Below, piece after piece: positions 46,623 to 54,628 of a DNA stretch of 64,000 bases (positions within the stretch are counted from its first letter, which is position 1; each line of letters opens with the position of its first letter). Source of the DNA: Microbacterium paraoxydans (GTDB taxonomy: Bacteria; Actinomycetota; Actinomycetes; Actinomycetales; Microbacteriaceae); NCBI RefSeq assembly GCF_900105335.1, contig NZ_LT629770.1:3488214-3552213 (forward strand), given 5' to 3'. The notes beneath the pieces are model-generated. The model was not told where the DNA came from. It ran no database searches and worked only from the letters and a program-made list of their open reading frames with translations. The translations under genes were made by a program, and so were the position numbers.

Positions 46623-46661
46623 GCCGAAACCAAGCGCAACGACTTCGCCCTCGCTGCCTAA
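46623..46661 (+). CDS. tmRNA proteolysis tag reading frame
   Basis: Resume codon GCC after the conserved AGUU; the tag reads AETKRNDFALAA followed by UAA. The LAA end is the signal read by ClpXP-type proteases. 12 residues, in line with other actinobacterial tags. Confidence 0.85.
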   Translation, partial: AETKRNDFALAA

Positions 46662-46869
46662 GCGAGCCCGATAGTCCGTCAGACCGTATGTGATTCCGAT
46701 ACGGATCCTGGCGTCATCTAGGAATCTTGCTGCGTGACGGCGTCTGGACGTCTCGTGGGACTCTTCCCAGGCTGGGCTCGTCGACTTAGGTGTCTGTGAC
46801 AAAGGTCGGAGCCGAGCAGAACGCTTCCACAGACTGCGCCCGGAGAAGGCGTGGAGACTCAGCGTTGGA

Positions 46870-46898
46870 CGGGGGTTCGATTCCCCCCAGCTCCACCA
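46870..46898 (+). other. Putative attL (prophage attachment site) at the ssrA 3' end
   Basis: The 3' end of ssrA (T arm and acceptor) is a common tyrosine-integrase target. An integrase gene pointing toward this end begins about 120 bases further on. The exact core cannot be set without the right end, which is outside the window. Confidence 0.45.
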
Positions 46899-46916
46899 AG
46901 CCGTTGTCACTGAAGA

Positions 46917-46963
46917 AGCCCCCGTGTTCCCTACTCTCGTATGGGAACACGGGGGCTTTTTCG
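46917..46963 (+). terminator. ssrA terminator
   Basis: AGCCCCCGTGTTCCC pairs with GGGAACACGGGGGCT around a 10-base loop and is followed by TTTTT, a classical rho-independent terminator. It lies about 20 bases past the tmRNA 3' end. Whether it is host DNA or the first part of the prophage depends on where the att core lies. Confidence 0.9.
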
Positions 46964-47018
46964 CGTTCCGGGCACCTGTGGACAACCGCCCCGTGGGCAC
47001 GGAATGGGCACGTTTCGT

Positions 47019-48197
47019 TCAGGCCGTGAGCCCGATCCGCGCAAGAGCAGCCGTCGCCGTCTGAACGCCGCGCGTGTGCATCAGCTCGGCGACGCTATCG
47101 AGATCGTCGTCGAACAGGTCAGCGTACGTGTCGAGGGTCATCGCGGCGGACTTGTGCCCGAGCATCTTCTGCACGACCTTCACGTTCGCGCCGGCACTGA
47201 TCGCGAGCGAGGCTGCGGTGTGCCGCAGATCATGCAAGGTGAGCAGCGGGATGTCGGCGGTGCGCTGGGCTGCGACGAACCAGGAGCCGGAGGTCGCCGA
47301 GGTGCGCGGCCGGAGAAGGTGCGAGCCCGATGCGCTCGCGAACACGAGGTCGCCTGGGCCCTTGCCGGCCGTGAGAGCCTCGAGGGCTCGGGTGAGGAAC
47401 ACGGGGAACGGCACGGTGCGTCGCTCCCAGGATTTCGGTTCGCCGACGTGGATCTCGGAGTTCACCTGGACGGCGTTCTCCCGGATGTGGAGGCGGTGTC
47501 GGAGGAAGTTCACGTGCTTCACCCGGAGGCCGATCGCTTCGCCCCACCTGATGCCGGTGTACGCCAGCACGAGGACCAGCACCGCGAGCTGCGGATCCTT
47601 CACGGCGCTGGCGAGCTGCGCGACCTGCGCGTCAGTGAGGTACCGCCGATCCTTCTTCGACGCCTTTCGCGGGAGGTTCGTCACGCCGCGGGCAGGGTTC
47701 TTCGCTATGCGACGGTCACGCTGGGCATCGTCCAGGATGCCCCCGAGCACGCCGAGCGCGCGCAGAATGACGGTCGCGGACAGCGGCTGCGTGTCCTTCT
47801 TGGTCCGTCGCTCGCGGGCCGACTCAGCGACGCCCTCGAGCATGTCCTGAATCCAGTGCTCCACCTCGGTCGCCTCGATCGTCGTGACGCCGCGCCCGCC
47901 CCACTTCGGGGCGACGTGGACGCGCCATGACGTCTCGATCGACTTGAATGACGACGGCTTCAGCGACTTCTTCCGCCGGAGCCAGGAGGGAGCGAGATCG
48001 CCCACGGTGATGCGGCCGCGCGCAGGATCGATGTAGTCACCCTCGGCCTTCGCGGTCGTCACTCGGGCCAGGAACAGCTCCGCTTCCTTCTTCGTGCGGA
48101 ACCCACGCTTCTTCGTCTGGGTCTTGTCCGGCTTCCGGTACCGCACCATGTACCGCCGCCCGTTGCTCGTGTCGTACGGCTCGATTGTTCCGGCCAC
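47019..48197 (-). CDS. Tyrosine-type site-specific integrase
   Basis: A 392-residue phage integrase. The N-terminal arm-binding part (GRRYMVRYRKPDKTQTKKRGF) is of the AP2-like type, followed by the SAM-like core-binding domain (about 70-175) and the catalytic domain with Arg in AYTGIRWGEAIGL, HxxR in LHDLRHTAASLAI, LGHKS and the nucleophile Tyr in LDTYADLF. GTG start, 2 bases after immA's stop, in the same leftward unit as the repressor. It presumably inserts the element at the ssrA 3' end next to it. Confidence 0.93.
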   Translation of the reverse strand: MAGTIEPYDTSNGRRYMVRYRKPDKTQTKKRGFRTKKEAELFLARVTTAKAEGDYIDPARGRITVGDLAPSWLRRKKSLKPSSFKSIETSWRVHVAPKWGGRGVTTIEATEVEHWIQDMLEGVAESARERRTKKDTQPLSATVILRALGVLGGILDDAQRDRRIAKNPARGVTNLPRKASKKDRRYLTDAQVAQLASAVKDPQLAVLVLVLAYTGIRWGEAIGLRVKHVNFLRHRLHIRENAVQVNSEIHVGEPKSWERRTVPFPVFLTRALEALTAGKGPGDLVFASASGSHLLRPRTSATSGSWFVAAQRTADIPLLTLHDLRHTAASLAISAGANVKVVQKMLGHKSAAMTLDTYADLFDDDLDSVAELMHTRGVQTATAALARIGLTA

Positions 48198-48199
48198 GT

Positions 48200-48658
48200 T
48201 CAGGCGACCTCGACTCGATGCGCCCACTGACCTGTGCCCATGCGGGCGTCGATGTAGGTCGTGTCCCCGATGCGCTGAAGCAAACCCTGGTAGGCGATGA
48301 CGATGCTCTTCATCACGCCGAGGTCGAGTGCGATCCCGCCAGCGCGGCCCTCGTTCACTGCCTCGAGGTATCGGTACTCGTCGGGGTCGATGAGCCGCAG
48401 AGCGGCCCACTCTTCGGCGCGCCGCTCCTGTTTCGCGTTCACGGGGCCGAACCGCGACGGCACGTCGCCCCATGCGGCATGACCGAGCTCATGCGCGAGG
48501 ACGCTCCGGTGGAGGCGCGAGTGCATACCTGGGCGAAGGGTGATCGTGCGGCGGTCGTGTAGGTACTGGCCGTCGCGGCCGTGGCGCAGCTCTCGGTACT
48601 CGATGGTCACGCCGATCGCGTCTGCGAAGTCGAGGAGTCTCGCATCGATGGGGGTCAT
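48200..48658 (-). CDS. ImmA/IrrE family metallo-endopeptidase
   Basis: A 152-residue zinc protease with HELGHAAWG (HExxH) near residue 55. ImmA of ICEBs1 and IrrE/PprI of Deinococcus cut HTH repressors to start induction. Its place directly downstream of the repressor, overlapping it by four bases, says it likely cleaves that protein in response to damage or another signal. No domain besides the protease is seen. Confidence 0.88.
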   Translation of the reverse strand: MTPIDARLLDFADAIGVTIEYRELRHGRDGQYLHDRRTITLRPGMHSRLHRSVLAHELGHAAWGDVPSRFGPVNAKQERRAEEWAALRLIDPDEYRYLEAVNEGRAGGIALDLGVMKSIVIAYQGLLQRIGDTTYIDARMGTGQWAHRVEVA

Positions 48659-49101
48659 TGCTCGTCCGTGGGCTCGGGGTCGGTGGGGCGCGCGACTGCG
48701 CGGTCGTCGTCATCCTGGTCGATGCCGGTGACATTGGGGCGCAGGTGGGTGATGTTCGAGGCGGTGGAGAAGGCCTCGGTGATCGGCTTGTCGAAGATCG
48801 AGAGGTCGACGCCAAGACGCATCGCGACGGCCGCAACGAGCTGGGCGTCCGATGCCGCGTAGAGGGCGTTCGCGATGTCGTCGGTCCCGATGTCGCTCTG
48901 GGCGATGTGGCCGGTTGCGACCAGGTCGGCCAGGAGCACCCGATCGTATGCCCGGGAGATGTCGCGCACCGACTCGAAGCTGAGGACGTCGAGGTTGATC
49001 TGGCGGTTGAGTGTGGCCTGGTTGATCCCTGAACGCCTCGCGACCTCTCTGATCGAGTCGGCTCCGCGGACTTCGTCTACCCACTTCATGGCGATATTCA
49101 C
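48655..49101 (-). CDS. HTH repressor (immunity repressor candidate)
   Basis: A 148-residue protein with an HTH near residues 15-50 (SIREVARRSGINQATLNRQINLDVLSFESVRDISRAY) and a long acidic tail (DQDDDDRAVARPTDPEPTDEQ). GTG at 49101 lies only 6 bases from a good -10 (CATTAT), so it is probably read leaderless. ATG at 49089 is an alternative. It likely binds the divergent operator sites just upstream and keeps the lytic genes off. Confidence 0.82.
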   Translation of the reverse strand: MNIAMKWVDEVRGADSIREVARRSGINQATLNRQINLDVLSFESVRDISRAYDRVLLADLVATGHIAQSDIGTDDIANALYAASDAQLVAAVAMRLGVDLSIFDKPITEAFSTASNITHLRPNVTGIDQDDDDRAVARPTDPEPTDEQ

Positions 49102-49189
49102 GACTCAATAATGAGGCACGGATGCGTCATGCGCAAGTCATTTGAGTAGTCCAGTTGACACATTGACTCATGCGTTAGATAGTTGCCTC
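49102..49189. promoter_or_regulatory. Divergent phage promoter/operator region
   Basis: Leftward: -35 TTGCGC and -10 CATTAT (read on the minus strand; 49136-49131 and 49113-49108), spacer 17. Rightward: -35 TTGACA 49155-49160 and -10 GATAGT 49178-49183, spacer 17. TGAGGCA (49112-49118) and TGCCTCA (49184-49190) are inverted copies; GACTCA occurs at 49102, 49165 and 49192; CTCA-ATAA-TGAG is palindromic at 49104-49115. Each start codon lies exactly 6 bases beyond its -10 hexamer. Confidence 0.65.
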
Positions 49190-49459
49190 ATGACTCAGGC
49201 AAACGAACCGCAGGTCACTCAGACCGCGCAGATCCGACCGGGCCTTCTCGACCGGCTGAAGACGAACTCCGGCATCAAGAGCGATGACGCTTTCGCCCGC
49301 ATGATCGGCATCAGCCGAGCTACCCTGCAGCGGCTGAAGTCGGGGGAGGAGCCGACGCTCCGCACCGTCATCGTGATCGCTCAGGCGTTCGGGCTCGCGC
49401 TCGGTGAGGTCGTCGAGGTCGTCGAGGTCGACGCGGATGATCTGGCGGTAGCGGTATGA
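49190..49459 (+). CDS. Cro-like HTH protein
   Basis: An 89-residue XRE-type regulator: IKSDDAFARMIGISRATLQRLKSGEEPTLRTVIVIAQAFGLAL is a full HTH. First gene of the rightward early operon; its ATG is 6 bases after the rightward -10, so it is probably leaderless. An in-frame upstream start at 49142 is less likely because it would lie before the promoter. It probably competes with the leftward repressor. Confidence 0.82.
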   Translation: MTQANEPQVTQTAQIRPGLLDRLKTNSGIKSDDAFARMIGISRATLQRLKSGEEPTLRTVIVIAQAFGLALGEVVEVVEVDADDLAVAV

Positions 49460-49695
49460 GCAACGTCACCGCGCTGCGGGCGAAGCAGGTCGAGCATGTG
49501 TACCTCTCGCCAGTGCAGGTTTGCGAGCTTGTGCCAGGGCTCTCTGTCTCGGGATTGCTCGACCTGCGGAAGCGGGGGCTTGGGCCGAAGTACCGGAAAC
49601 CGACGGGCGAGCACGGCAAGGTCATCGTCTACGCCGAAGCGGATGTGCGTGCCTGGGTCGAGGCTTCCGTGCACACCACTACGGAGCAGTCATGA
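49456..49695 (+). CDS. Excisionase/HTH-like small protein
   Basis: A 79-residue protein with a MerR/Xis-like winged helix: YLSPVQVCELVPGLSVSGLLDLRKRGLGPKYRK then an AEADVRAWVE strand-helix. Such proteins at this place act as excisionases or helper regulators. Four-base overlap with the Cro-like gene. Confidence 0.75.
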   Translation: MSNVTALRAKQVEHVYLSPVQVCELVPGLSVSGLLDLRKRGLGPKYRKPTGEHGKVIVYAEADVRAWVEASVHTTTEQS

Positions 49696-49961
49696 GCTCC
49701 CGGGCGTGGGGCCCGGGTCAGACCCCTGGGGATGGGTCATCGGCGGGTCGGGGCTCTGCTGGGGAGCAGCCCCGACCTGTCCGGACTGGATCTGCGCGGG
49801 TCGTGGTCGGAATGGCGCTGCTGTGGCTCGCGACGGTGGCGTTCGCGCTGTGGCTTGTGGTCTCCCGTGAGCGGGACGGGCTGCTGCTCCTCGTATCGAT
49901 CTTCCTCGTCGGCTTCTTCGGTGCTGCCGGCGTCTTCACGAAAGCGTTCTGGCGGCGCTAG
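49692..49961 (+). CDS. Small phage membrane protein
   Basis: An 89-residue protein with a Gly/Pro/Arg-rich start and two hydrophobic helices (about 37-54 and 62-80) ending in FTKAFWRR. Overlaps the Xis-like gene by four bases. No recognised family. Confidence 0.6.
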   Translation: MSSRAWGPGQTPGDGSSAGRGSAGEQPRPVRTGSARVVVGMALLWLATVAFALWLVVSRERDGLLLLVSIFLVGFFGAAGVFTKAFWRR

Positions 49962-50002
49962 TCCCGCCGCGGAAATCAACTCACACAAAGGGGATGGGAC
50001 CC

Positions 50003-50539
50003 ATGAGTACAGCAGTATTTGGCGCGCCCGAATGGCTCGCGAGCAGCGGGCGGGCCGTGAAGGTCGGTGAGGACGGGACGTTGGTGTTCGACCACGTCAA
50101 CGGGTACCTCACCCCAGAGATGGTGCCGGACGCAGAGGAGTTCTTCGCGGCACGGAAGGACGAAGAGCTTGGCCGGTGGCGCTGGCCGGAGGACCGCAAG
50201 TTCGTGGTGTACGGCCGCGACGACGGCGGGGCGCGCGTGGTCGACGAGACGACCGGCGACAACTGGTTCTACCGCCGCGAGGACGTGGTGCACGCGTCCG
50301 ATCCGTTCTGGGCGGCGTGCGCGTTCTGGGAGGCCCACCCTGCCTTGCCCTGGGCAGGCGCTCGGCCGGGCGACATCTGGGTGCTCACGCTGAACGACAT
50401 CTCGCTCCCGGACGTCCCGGCGATGCCGACGACAGGCGGGCGATTCGTGGTCATCGGCGAGGACAACGGGCGTCCTGCGTTCGTGGACTTCTCCGACATC
50501 GCTGATGCGCGGTGTGTCTGGTCGGCGGTGCAGGCGTGA
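50003..50539 (+). CDS. Hypothetical phage protein
   Basis: A 178-residue acidic protein rich in Trp (APEWLASSGRAVKVG at the start, GRWRWPEDRKFVVYGRDDG in the middle, DSDIADARCVW-type end). No family recognised. ATG at 50003 has AAAGGGG well placed; an in-frame ATG at 49994 is too close to it. Confidence 0.65.
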   Translation: MSTAVFGAPEWLASSGRAVKVGEDGTLVFDHVNGYLTPEMVPDAEEFFAARKDEELGRWRWPEDRKFVVYGRDDGGARVVDETTGDNWFYRREDVVHASDPFWAACAFWEAHPALPWAGARPGDIWVLTLNDISLPDVPAMPTTGGRFVVIGEDNGRPAFVDFSDIADARCVWSAVQA

Positions 50540-50727
50540 GCGCCCCGCAGGTGGACCCGGCGCCCGTGCGCGCCGAGCGGATCCCGAACGCGAACCCCCC
50601 GGTTCGTCTGTCCGAGGTGCGGCAGCAGCGGGCGTCGTTCGTCGTGAACGTGACGGCCGGTGCCGTGCTCATCGCGATCTGCCTCGGCGGCATCGGGTTC
50701 TACTTCGCGTCGGGGCTGGCGTCATGA
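50536..50727 (+). CDS. Small phage membrane protein (63 aa)
   Basis: GTG start overlapping the previous stop. N-terminal half polar (APVRAERIPNANPPVRL), C-terminal hydrophobic helix (FVVNVTAGAVLIAICLGGIG) and short end. No recognised family. Confidence 0.55.
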   Translation: MSAPQVDPAPVRAERIPNANPPVRLSEVRQQRASFVVNVTAGAVLIAICLGGIGFYFASGLAS

Positions 50728-51305
50728 CCGTCGTGCTCGGTGTCGACCCGTCGCTGACGACGTCGGGGTGCGCGCTGGTGAAGTTCGGTGGCGCGGCCGA
50801 CGCGTGGGGTCCGACGTGGGAGACGTGGCGGGGCCTCGGGGTGAAGCCTGACGTCGAGTCGACGGCGACGTCGTTCCGTCGGATGCGGCTGATGCTCACG
50901 GAGATCCTCGCGTTCGTCCCGCCTCGGCTGGACCTGTCGGTCGTCGAGGGGCCGTCGATGGGGTCGAAGCATGCGGCACTCGCCGACGAGCGTGCCGGCC
51001 TGCGGTGGCTGTTGGTCTCGCAGCTCATCGCGCGGGGTCCGGTGGTGGTCGTGTCGCCGAACACGCGGCAGGCGCTCAGCGGTGTGGGGCCGATCCCGCG
51101 GGGCACGACCCCGAGGAAGCGGAAGCAGATGGTCACCGAGGCGGTGCGGGCGATGCTCCCCGACGTCCGGGTGCCGGACGACAACGTCGCGGACGCGGTC
51201 GCTATGGCCGCCGCCGGCGGGTACGCGCTCGGCCTCGACCTGCCCTACGGGGCGAAGCAGATTTCGGCGCACTCCAACGTCGCGTGGCCGGTGATCGAGC
51301 GATGA
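50724..51305 (+). CDS. RuvC-like Holliday junction resolvase
   Basis: A 193-residue RNase H-fold nuclease: first Asp in GVDPSLTTSGCALV, Glu in LSVVEGPSMGSKHAAL, and the last acidic pair in VPDDNVADAVAMAAAGGYALG. This resembles phage RuvC proteins rather than host RuvC. It would resolve branched DNA made by the RecE/RecT pair encoded downstream. Overlaps both neighbours by four bases. Confidence 0.85.
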   Translation: MTVVLGVDPSLTTSGCALVKFGGAADAWGPTWETWRGLGVKPDVESTATSFRRMRLMLTEILAFVPPRLDLSVVEGPSMGSKHAALADERAGLRWLLVSQLIARGPVVVVSPNTRQALSGVGPIPRGTTPRKRKQMVTEAVRAMLPDVRVPDDNVADAVAMAAAGGYALGLDLPYGAKQISAHSNVAWPVIER

Positions 51306-51832
51306 GCGTCGTGACCACCGTGCGGACCTGCGCGATCGACGGGTGTGAGAAGCCGTATCGCGCGAAGGGCTACTGCCAGATGCACTACACGCGCGTGAAA
51401 GTGCACGGGGACCCGCACCACCGTTACCCGACGAAGCCGTGCTCCATCGACGGATGCGGGCGAGACTCACGCGCCCGGGGCATGTGCTCGCTGCACTGGG
51501 ACCGGTGGCGCCGCCACGGTGACCCCCTGTTCGCGGCACGACGGCGCGCGACGGCAGACATGACGCCCGCGGATCGCTTCTGGGTGCAGGTCGAGGTCGG
51601 CCTGTGCTGGCAGTGGACCGGAGCGACGTCTGAGGGATACGGGCTGTTCAGCTTCGACGGTCGCCCGGTGCGTGCGCACCGCTGGGCGTGGGAGCTGCTC
51701 GTCGGTCCGATCCCGGACGGGCTGCAGCTCGACCACCTGTGCAGGAACCACTCCTGCGTGAACCCGGACCATCTGGAGCCGGTCACGCAGGCCGAGAACG
51801 TCAGACGCGGTATCGCCGCGCTCTGGTGGTGA
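51302..51832 (+). CDS. HNH endonuclease with N-terminal zinc fingers
   Basis: A 176-residue protein. Two CxxxxC...C..H-type zinc elements (CAIDGCEKPYRAKGYCQMHY and CSIDGCGRDSRARGMCSLHW) precede the HNH core LQLDHLCRNHSCVNPDHLEPVT. A free-standing homing-type nuclease, or a phage early nuclease. Overlaps the RuvC gene by four bases. Confidence 0.85.
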   Translation: MSVVTTVRTCAIDGCEKPYRAKGYCQMHYTRVKVHGDPHHRYPTKPCSIDGCGRDSRARGMCSLHWDRWRRHGDPLFAARRRATADMTPADRFWVQVEVGLCWQWTGATSEGYGLFSFDGRPVRAHRWAWELLVGPIPDGLQLDHLCRNHSCVNPDHLEPVTQAENVRRGIAALWW

Positions 51833-51857
51833 AAGACCAACGAGATAGGGGATGGAA

Positions 51858-52172
51858 ATGACCAGTCAGATGAAGCCGACGTCGTTCAAGAACGGCGTCC
51901 CGAAGGCGGAACGCAACGGCATGTTCGGTGCGGAGGACCGGCTGATCGAGCTCGCGAAGGCGGGCGGCACGGTCACGGCGATCGTGACGTACTCGGTGCC
52001 GAAGGTGATGCACGACGAGATCGCGGACGAGCGGTACCCGGTGGTGCAGATCGACCACATCGAGCCGCTGTTCGAGGAGAAGGCGGAGGCGTCGGCGACC
52101 AAGCTGCGCGACACGGCGTACAAGGCGCGGACCGCTGAGGGCGCGCTCGACATCCCGGAGGTGGAGGCATGA
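51858..52172 (+). CDS. Hypothetical phage protein (104 aa)
   Basis: Charged protein with KNGVPKAERNGMFGAEDRLI and VVQIDHIEPLFEEKAEASATKLRDTAYKAR; possibly a helical DNA-binding protein. ATG at 51858 with AGGGGATGG upstream. No family recognised. Confidence 0.6.
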   Translation: MTSQMKPTSFKNGVPKAERNGMFGAEDRLIELAKAGGTVTAIVTYSVPKVMHDEIADERYPVVQIDHIEPLFEEKAEASATKLRDTAYKARTAEGALDIPEVEA

Positions 52173-52471
52173 GCACGCGAGCCCGGAAGGACCGGAAGCG
52201 GGCGGGTATCCCGTTCGTGAAGGCGCAGAAGGTCGGTACGCCCGTCGAGGAGCGGTCGTTCGTGACGGCGCCGGTGTTCCGCCGGCACGGTGACGAGGGC
52301 GTGCACCTCGGGACGGCGCGGTCGCCGCGTCGGATCGAGCGGTTCATCGCGAGCGGTGGCATCCCGCGGCTGAACCCGAAGTTGTCGGAGGTGACGGACG
52401 AGGCACGTCTGGGTCTGCTGCGTCGCTGGATCGAGCGGGTGCGCGGTCCGCGCGGTGAGGAGCAGAGCTGA
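52169..52471 (+). CDS. Hypothetical basic phage protein (100 aa)
   Basis: A basic protein (TRARKDRKRAGIPFVKAQK start, RIERFIASGGIPRLNPKLSE middle). Overlaps its neighbours on both sides. No recognised family. Confidence 0.55.
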   Translation: MSTRARKDRKRAGIPFVKAQKVGTPVEERSFVTAPVFRRHGDEGVHLGTARSPRRIERFIASGGIPRLNPKLSEVTDEARLGLLRRWIERVRGPRGEEQS

Positions 52472-52698
52472 TGCGCGCTCGTCACTTCGCAGCACCGCAG
52501 CCCGTCGTCCGTGAGCGGCTGGCTCGGGAGGATCGGCTGCGGCCGTCCGCCCTTGACCTGTTCCCGGTGTTGCGTGATCGCCTGCACATGTCGCGGCCGT
52601 TGCTCGGCCTGATCGACGAGGGCAAGCCCACGGAACGCGAGATCCTCGGCCCGCCGACGTTCCGGAACGTCATCGACGAGAACGGGCGGCACATCTGA
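52471..52698 (+). CDS. Hypothetical phage protein (75 aa)
   Basis: Begins at the last base of the previous stop. RERLAREDRLRPSALDLFPVLRD looks helical; no recognised family. Coupled to the RecE-like gene by one base. Confidence 0.5.
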   Translation: MRARHFAAPQPVVRERLAREDRLRPSALDLFPVLRDRLHMSRPLLGLIDEGKPTEREILGPPTFRNVIDENGRHI

Positions 52699-53588
52699 TG
52701 GGCGGCCCGGAGACGGTACTCGAGCGCCCGGAGGTCGTCTCCGGGCGGTTCGAGCCGAGCATGGACGAGGAGGAGTACCACGCGCACCCGGCGCTGTCGG
52801 CGTCGGGGATGAAGGTCCTGCTCCGGTCGCCGAAGCACTTCCGGCTCGCGCGGACCGAGAACCGGGCGCCGAAGAAGGAGTTCGACGTTGGGCATGCGGC
52901 GCACAAGCTGATCCTCGGTGTCGGGATGCCGATCGTCGAGATCCCGGCGGGGCTGCTGTCCGGGCAGTACGCGTCGGTGTCGAGCGCGAAGGCGAAGGCG
53001 TGGGTCGAGGATGCCCGCGCCGAGGGGAAGGTGCCGCTGAAGCCGCGGGAGTTCCAGGCGGTGCGTCGGATGGCGGACGCGGTGCTGACGAATGTGAAGG
53101 CGCGGCGTGTGCTCGAGGCGGCGCCGTGGCGTGAGGTGTCGCTGTTCGGTGAGGACGAGGCGACCGGGGTGCAGGTGCGGAGTCGGCTCGACGCGCTCGG
53201 CGAGGGGGTCCTCGCCGACGTGAAGACGACGCCGGACGTGAGTGCCTGGAAGATCACGAACGCGGTGGTCGACCTGGGTTACGACCTGTCGGCGGAGATG
53301 TACCGGCAGATGGTGATCCGGGTGCTCGGGTACGACCCGGGGCCGATGAACCTGATCTTCGTCGAGAAGGAGCTCCCGCACGAGGTGCGTGTGGTGCGGC
53401 TCGCGGACCCGGCGTGGCGGGTCGGTGGGGAGGCGAAGATCCGGGCGGCGCTGGACGTGTTCGCGTGGTGCTCGGAGCAGGGCGTGTGGCCCGGTGATGA
53501 CGAGGACGGCGGAGAGATCCGTGACCTGCCCGTGCCGGCTTGGTACGAGCGGCAGACCGCGATGACGGATGAGGAGGGGTGGCTGTGA
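52698..53588 (+). CDS. PD-(D/E)XK nuclease, RecE/exonuclease VIII-like
   Basis: A 296-residue nuclease whose family partners RecT. Substrate region LSASGMKVLLRSPKHFRLAR, then the core VRSRLDALGEGVLADVKTT (Asp and DxK), with AEMYRQMVIRVLGY as the Q-containing helix. It would resect DNA ends to make 3' single strands for the annealing protein just downstream. Confidence 0.85.
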   Translation: MGGPETVLERPEVVSGRFEPSMDEEEYHAHPALSASGMKVLLRSPKHFRLARTENRAPKKEFDVGHAAHKLILGVGMPIVEIPAGLLSGQYASVSSAKAKAWVEDARAEGKVPLKPREFQAVRRMADAVLTNVKARRVLEAAPWREVSLFGEDEATGVQVRSRLDALGEGVLADVKTTPDVSAWKITNAVVDLGYDLSAEMYRQMVIRVLGYDPGPMNLIFVEKELPHEVRVVRLADPAWRVGGEAKIRAALDVFAWCSEQGVWPGDDEDGGEIRDLPVPAWYERQTAMTDEEGWL

Positions 53589-54628
53589 ACACCTCGAACG
53601 ATGTGCACACGCCAGTCCTGACGGGGGCGTCGATCGTCCTCCCGACGACGGCGAACACCGACCTGTGGACGCCGGATCAGAAGGCGCTGCTCGACTTCGC
53701 GGGGCTGGTGATCCGCAAGCGCGACGCGAAGCCGGTCCCCGCTCCGACGTCGACGGTGGTCGCGTTCCTGCAGCAGTGCGAGCGCACTGGTCTCGACCCG
53801 ATCGCCCGGCAGATCTACGCGATCGAGCGTGGCGGGAAGTGGACGATTCAGGTCTCGATCGATGGGATGCGGCTGGTCGCTCAGCGTTCGCGGATGTATC
53901 GCGGCCAGTCGCAGCCCCAGTGGACGGACGGTTCGAAGACTCGCACCCCGATGCGGGATCTCGACGGGTCCATCATCCGTGACGCGGACGGGTCGATCGT
54001 CTGGACCGAGGAGCTCGTCTGGTCGGACGTGTGGACGGGCGAGGGTTACCCGGTCGCCGCCCGGGTGTCGGTGTTCCGTGAGGACTTCGACCAGCCGCTC
54101 ACCGCGGTCGCCCGGTGGGATTCGTACAAGGTCGAGAACGACGAGTGGCGCGATGGTCGCAAGACCGGGAAGAAGGTGCTCGGCGCGACGTGGGCGAAGA
54201 TGCCTGACCTGATGCTCGCGAAGGTCGCCGAGGCGCTCGCGTTGCGGAAGGCGTTCCCGATGGATCTCTCTGGCCTCTACACGGAGGAGGAGATGGACGG
54301 ACAGACGGTCGTCGTGCCGGAGAGCAAGCCCCGTCAGGGTCGGGGCATCTCGACGATCGCCAGCCGTGCGCGAGCTGCGGAGGCCGAGGCGCGCACGGAT
54401 GCCGCTGTGGCGGCCGATGTGGAGCCGGAGGCGCCGGAGGGTGCCGACGGCGTGGAGAGCGCGGGAGACGAGCGCACGGAACCGGGCGTGGTCGATGCCG
54501 ACGTGGTCGGTGAGTGGCCGTGCTCGAACTGCGGGCTTCCGCAGGCGGACGACGAGGGCGGCATCTGCGGCCCGTGTGAGGAACAGATCGAGGCGGACAT
54601 GGCCGCCGGAGAGGAGCAGGAGTCATGA
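53585..54628 (+). CDS. RecT/Bet-family single-strand annealing protein with a zinc tail
   Basis: A 347-residue protein. The RecT core includes AFLQQCERTGLDPIARQIYAI, WTIQVSIDGMRLVAQR and a block ending MPDLMLAKVAEALALRKAFP. A charged linker leads to a C-terminal four-Cys motif (CSNCGLPQADDEGGICGPCE), which is unusual. GTG at 53585 is chosen because GAGGAGGGG lies 8 bases upstream. Overlaps the RecE-like stop by four bases. Confidence 0.87.
   Translation: MNTSNDVHTPVLTGASIVLPTTANTDLWTPDQKALLDFAGLVIRKRDAKPVPAPTSTVVAFLQQCERTGLDPIARQIYAIERGGKWTIQVSIDGMRLVAQRSRMYRGQSQPQWTDGSKTRTPMRDLDGSIIRDADGSIVWTEELVWSDVWTGEGYPVAARVSVFREDFDQPLTAVARWDSYKVENDEWRDGRKTGKKVLGATWAKMPDLMLAKVAEALALRKAFPMDLSGLYTEEEMDGQTVVVPESKPRQGRGISTIASRARAAEAEARTDAAVAADVEPEAPEGADGVESAGDERTEPGVVDADVVGEWPCSNCGLPQADDEGGICGPCEEQIEADMAAGEEQES

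Larger units (their letters stand above)
46529..46898 (+). ncRNA. ssrA: Transfer-messenger RNA (tmRNA)
   Basis: Rescues stalled ribosomes by acting first as tRNA-Ala and then as mRNA. The 5' GGGGCUG pairs with CAGCUCC next to the 3' ACCA. GGUUUCGACAG near the 5' end and GGUUCGAUUCC (T arm) near the 3' end are the tRNA-like part. The tag frame starts at 46623. A possible -10 (TAGTCT) lies at 46448-46453, leaving a precursor 5' leader. The 3' end is the insertion site of the adjoining prophage. Confidence 0.95.
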
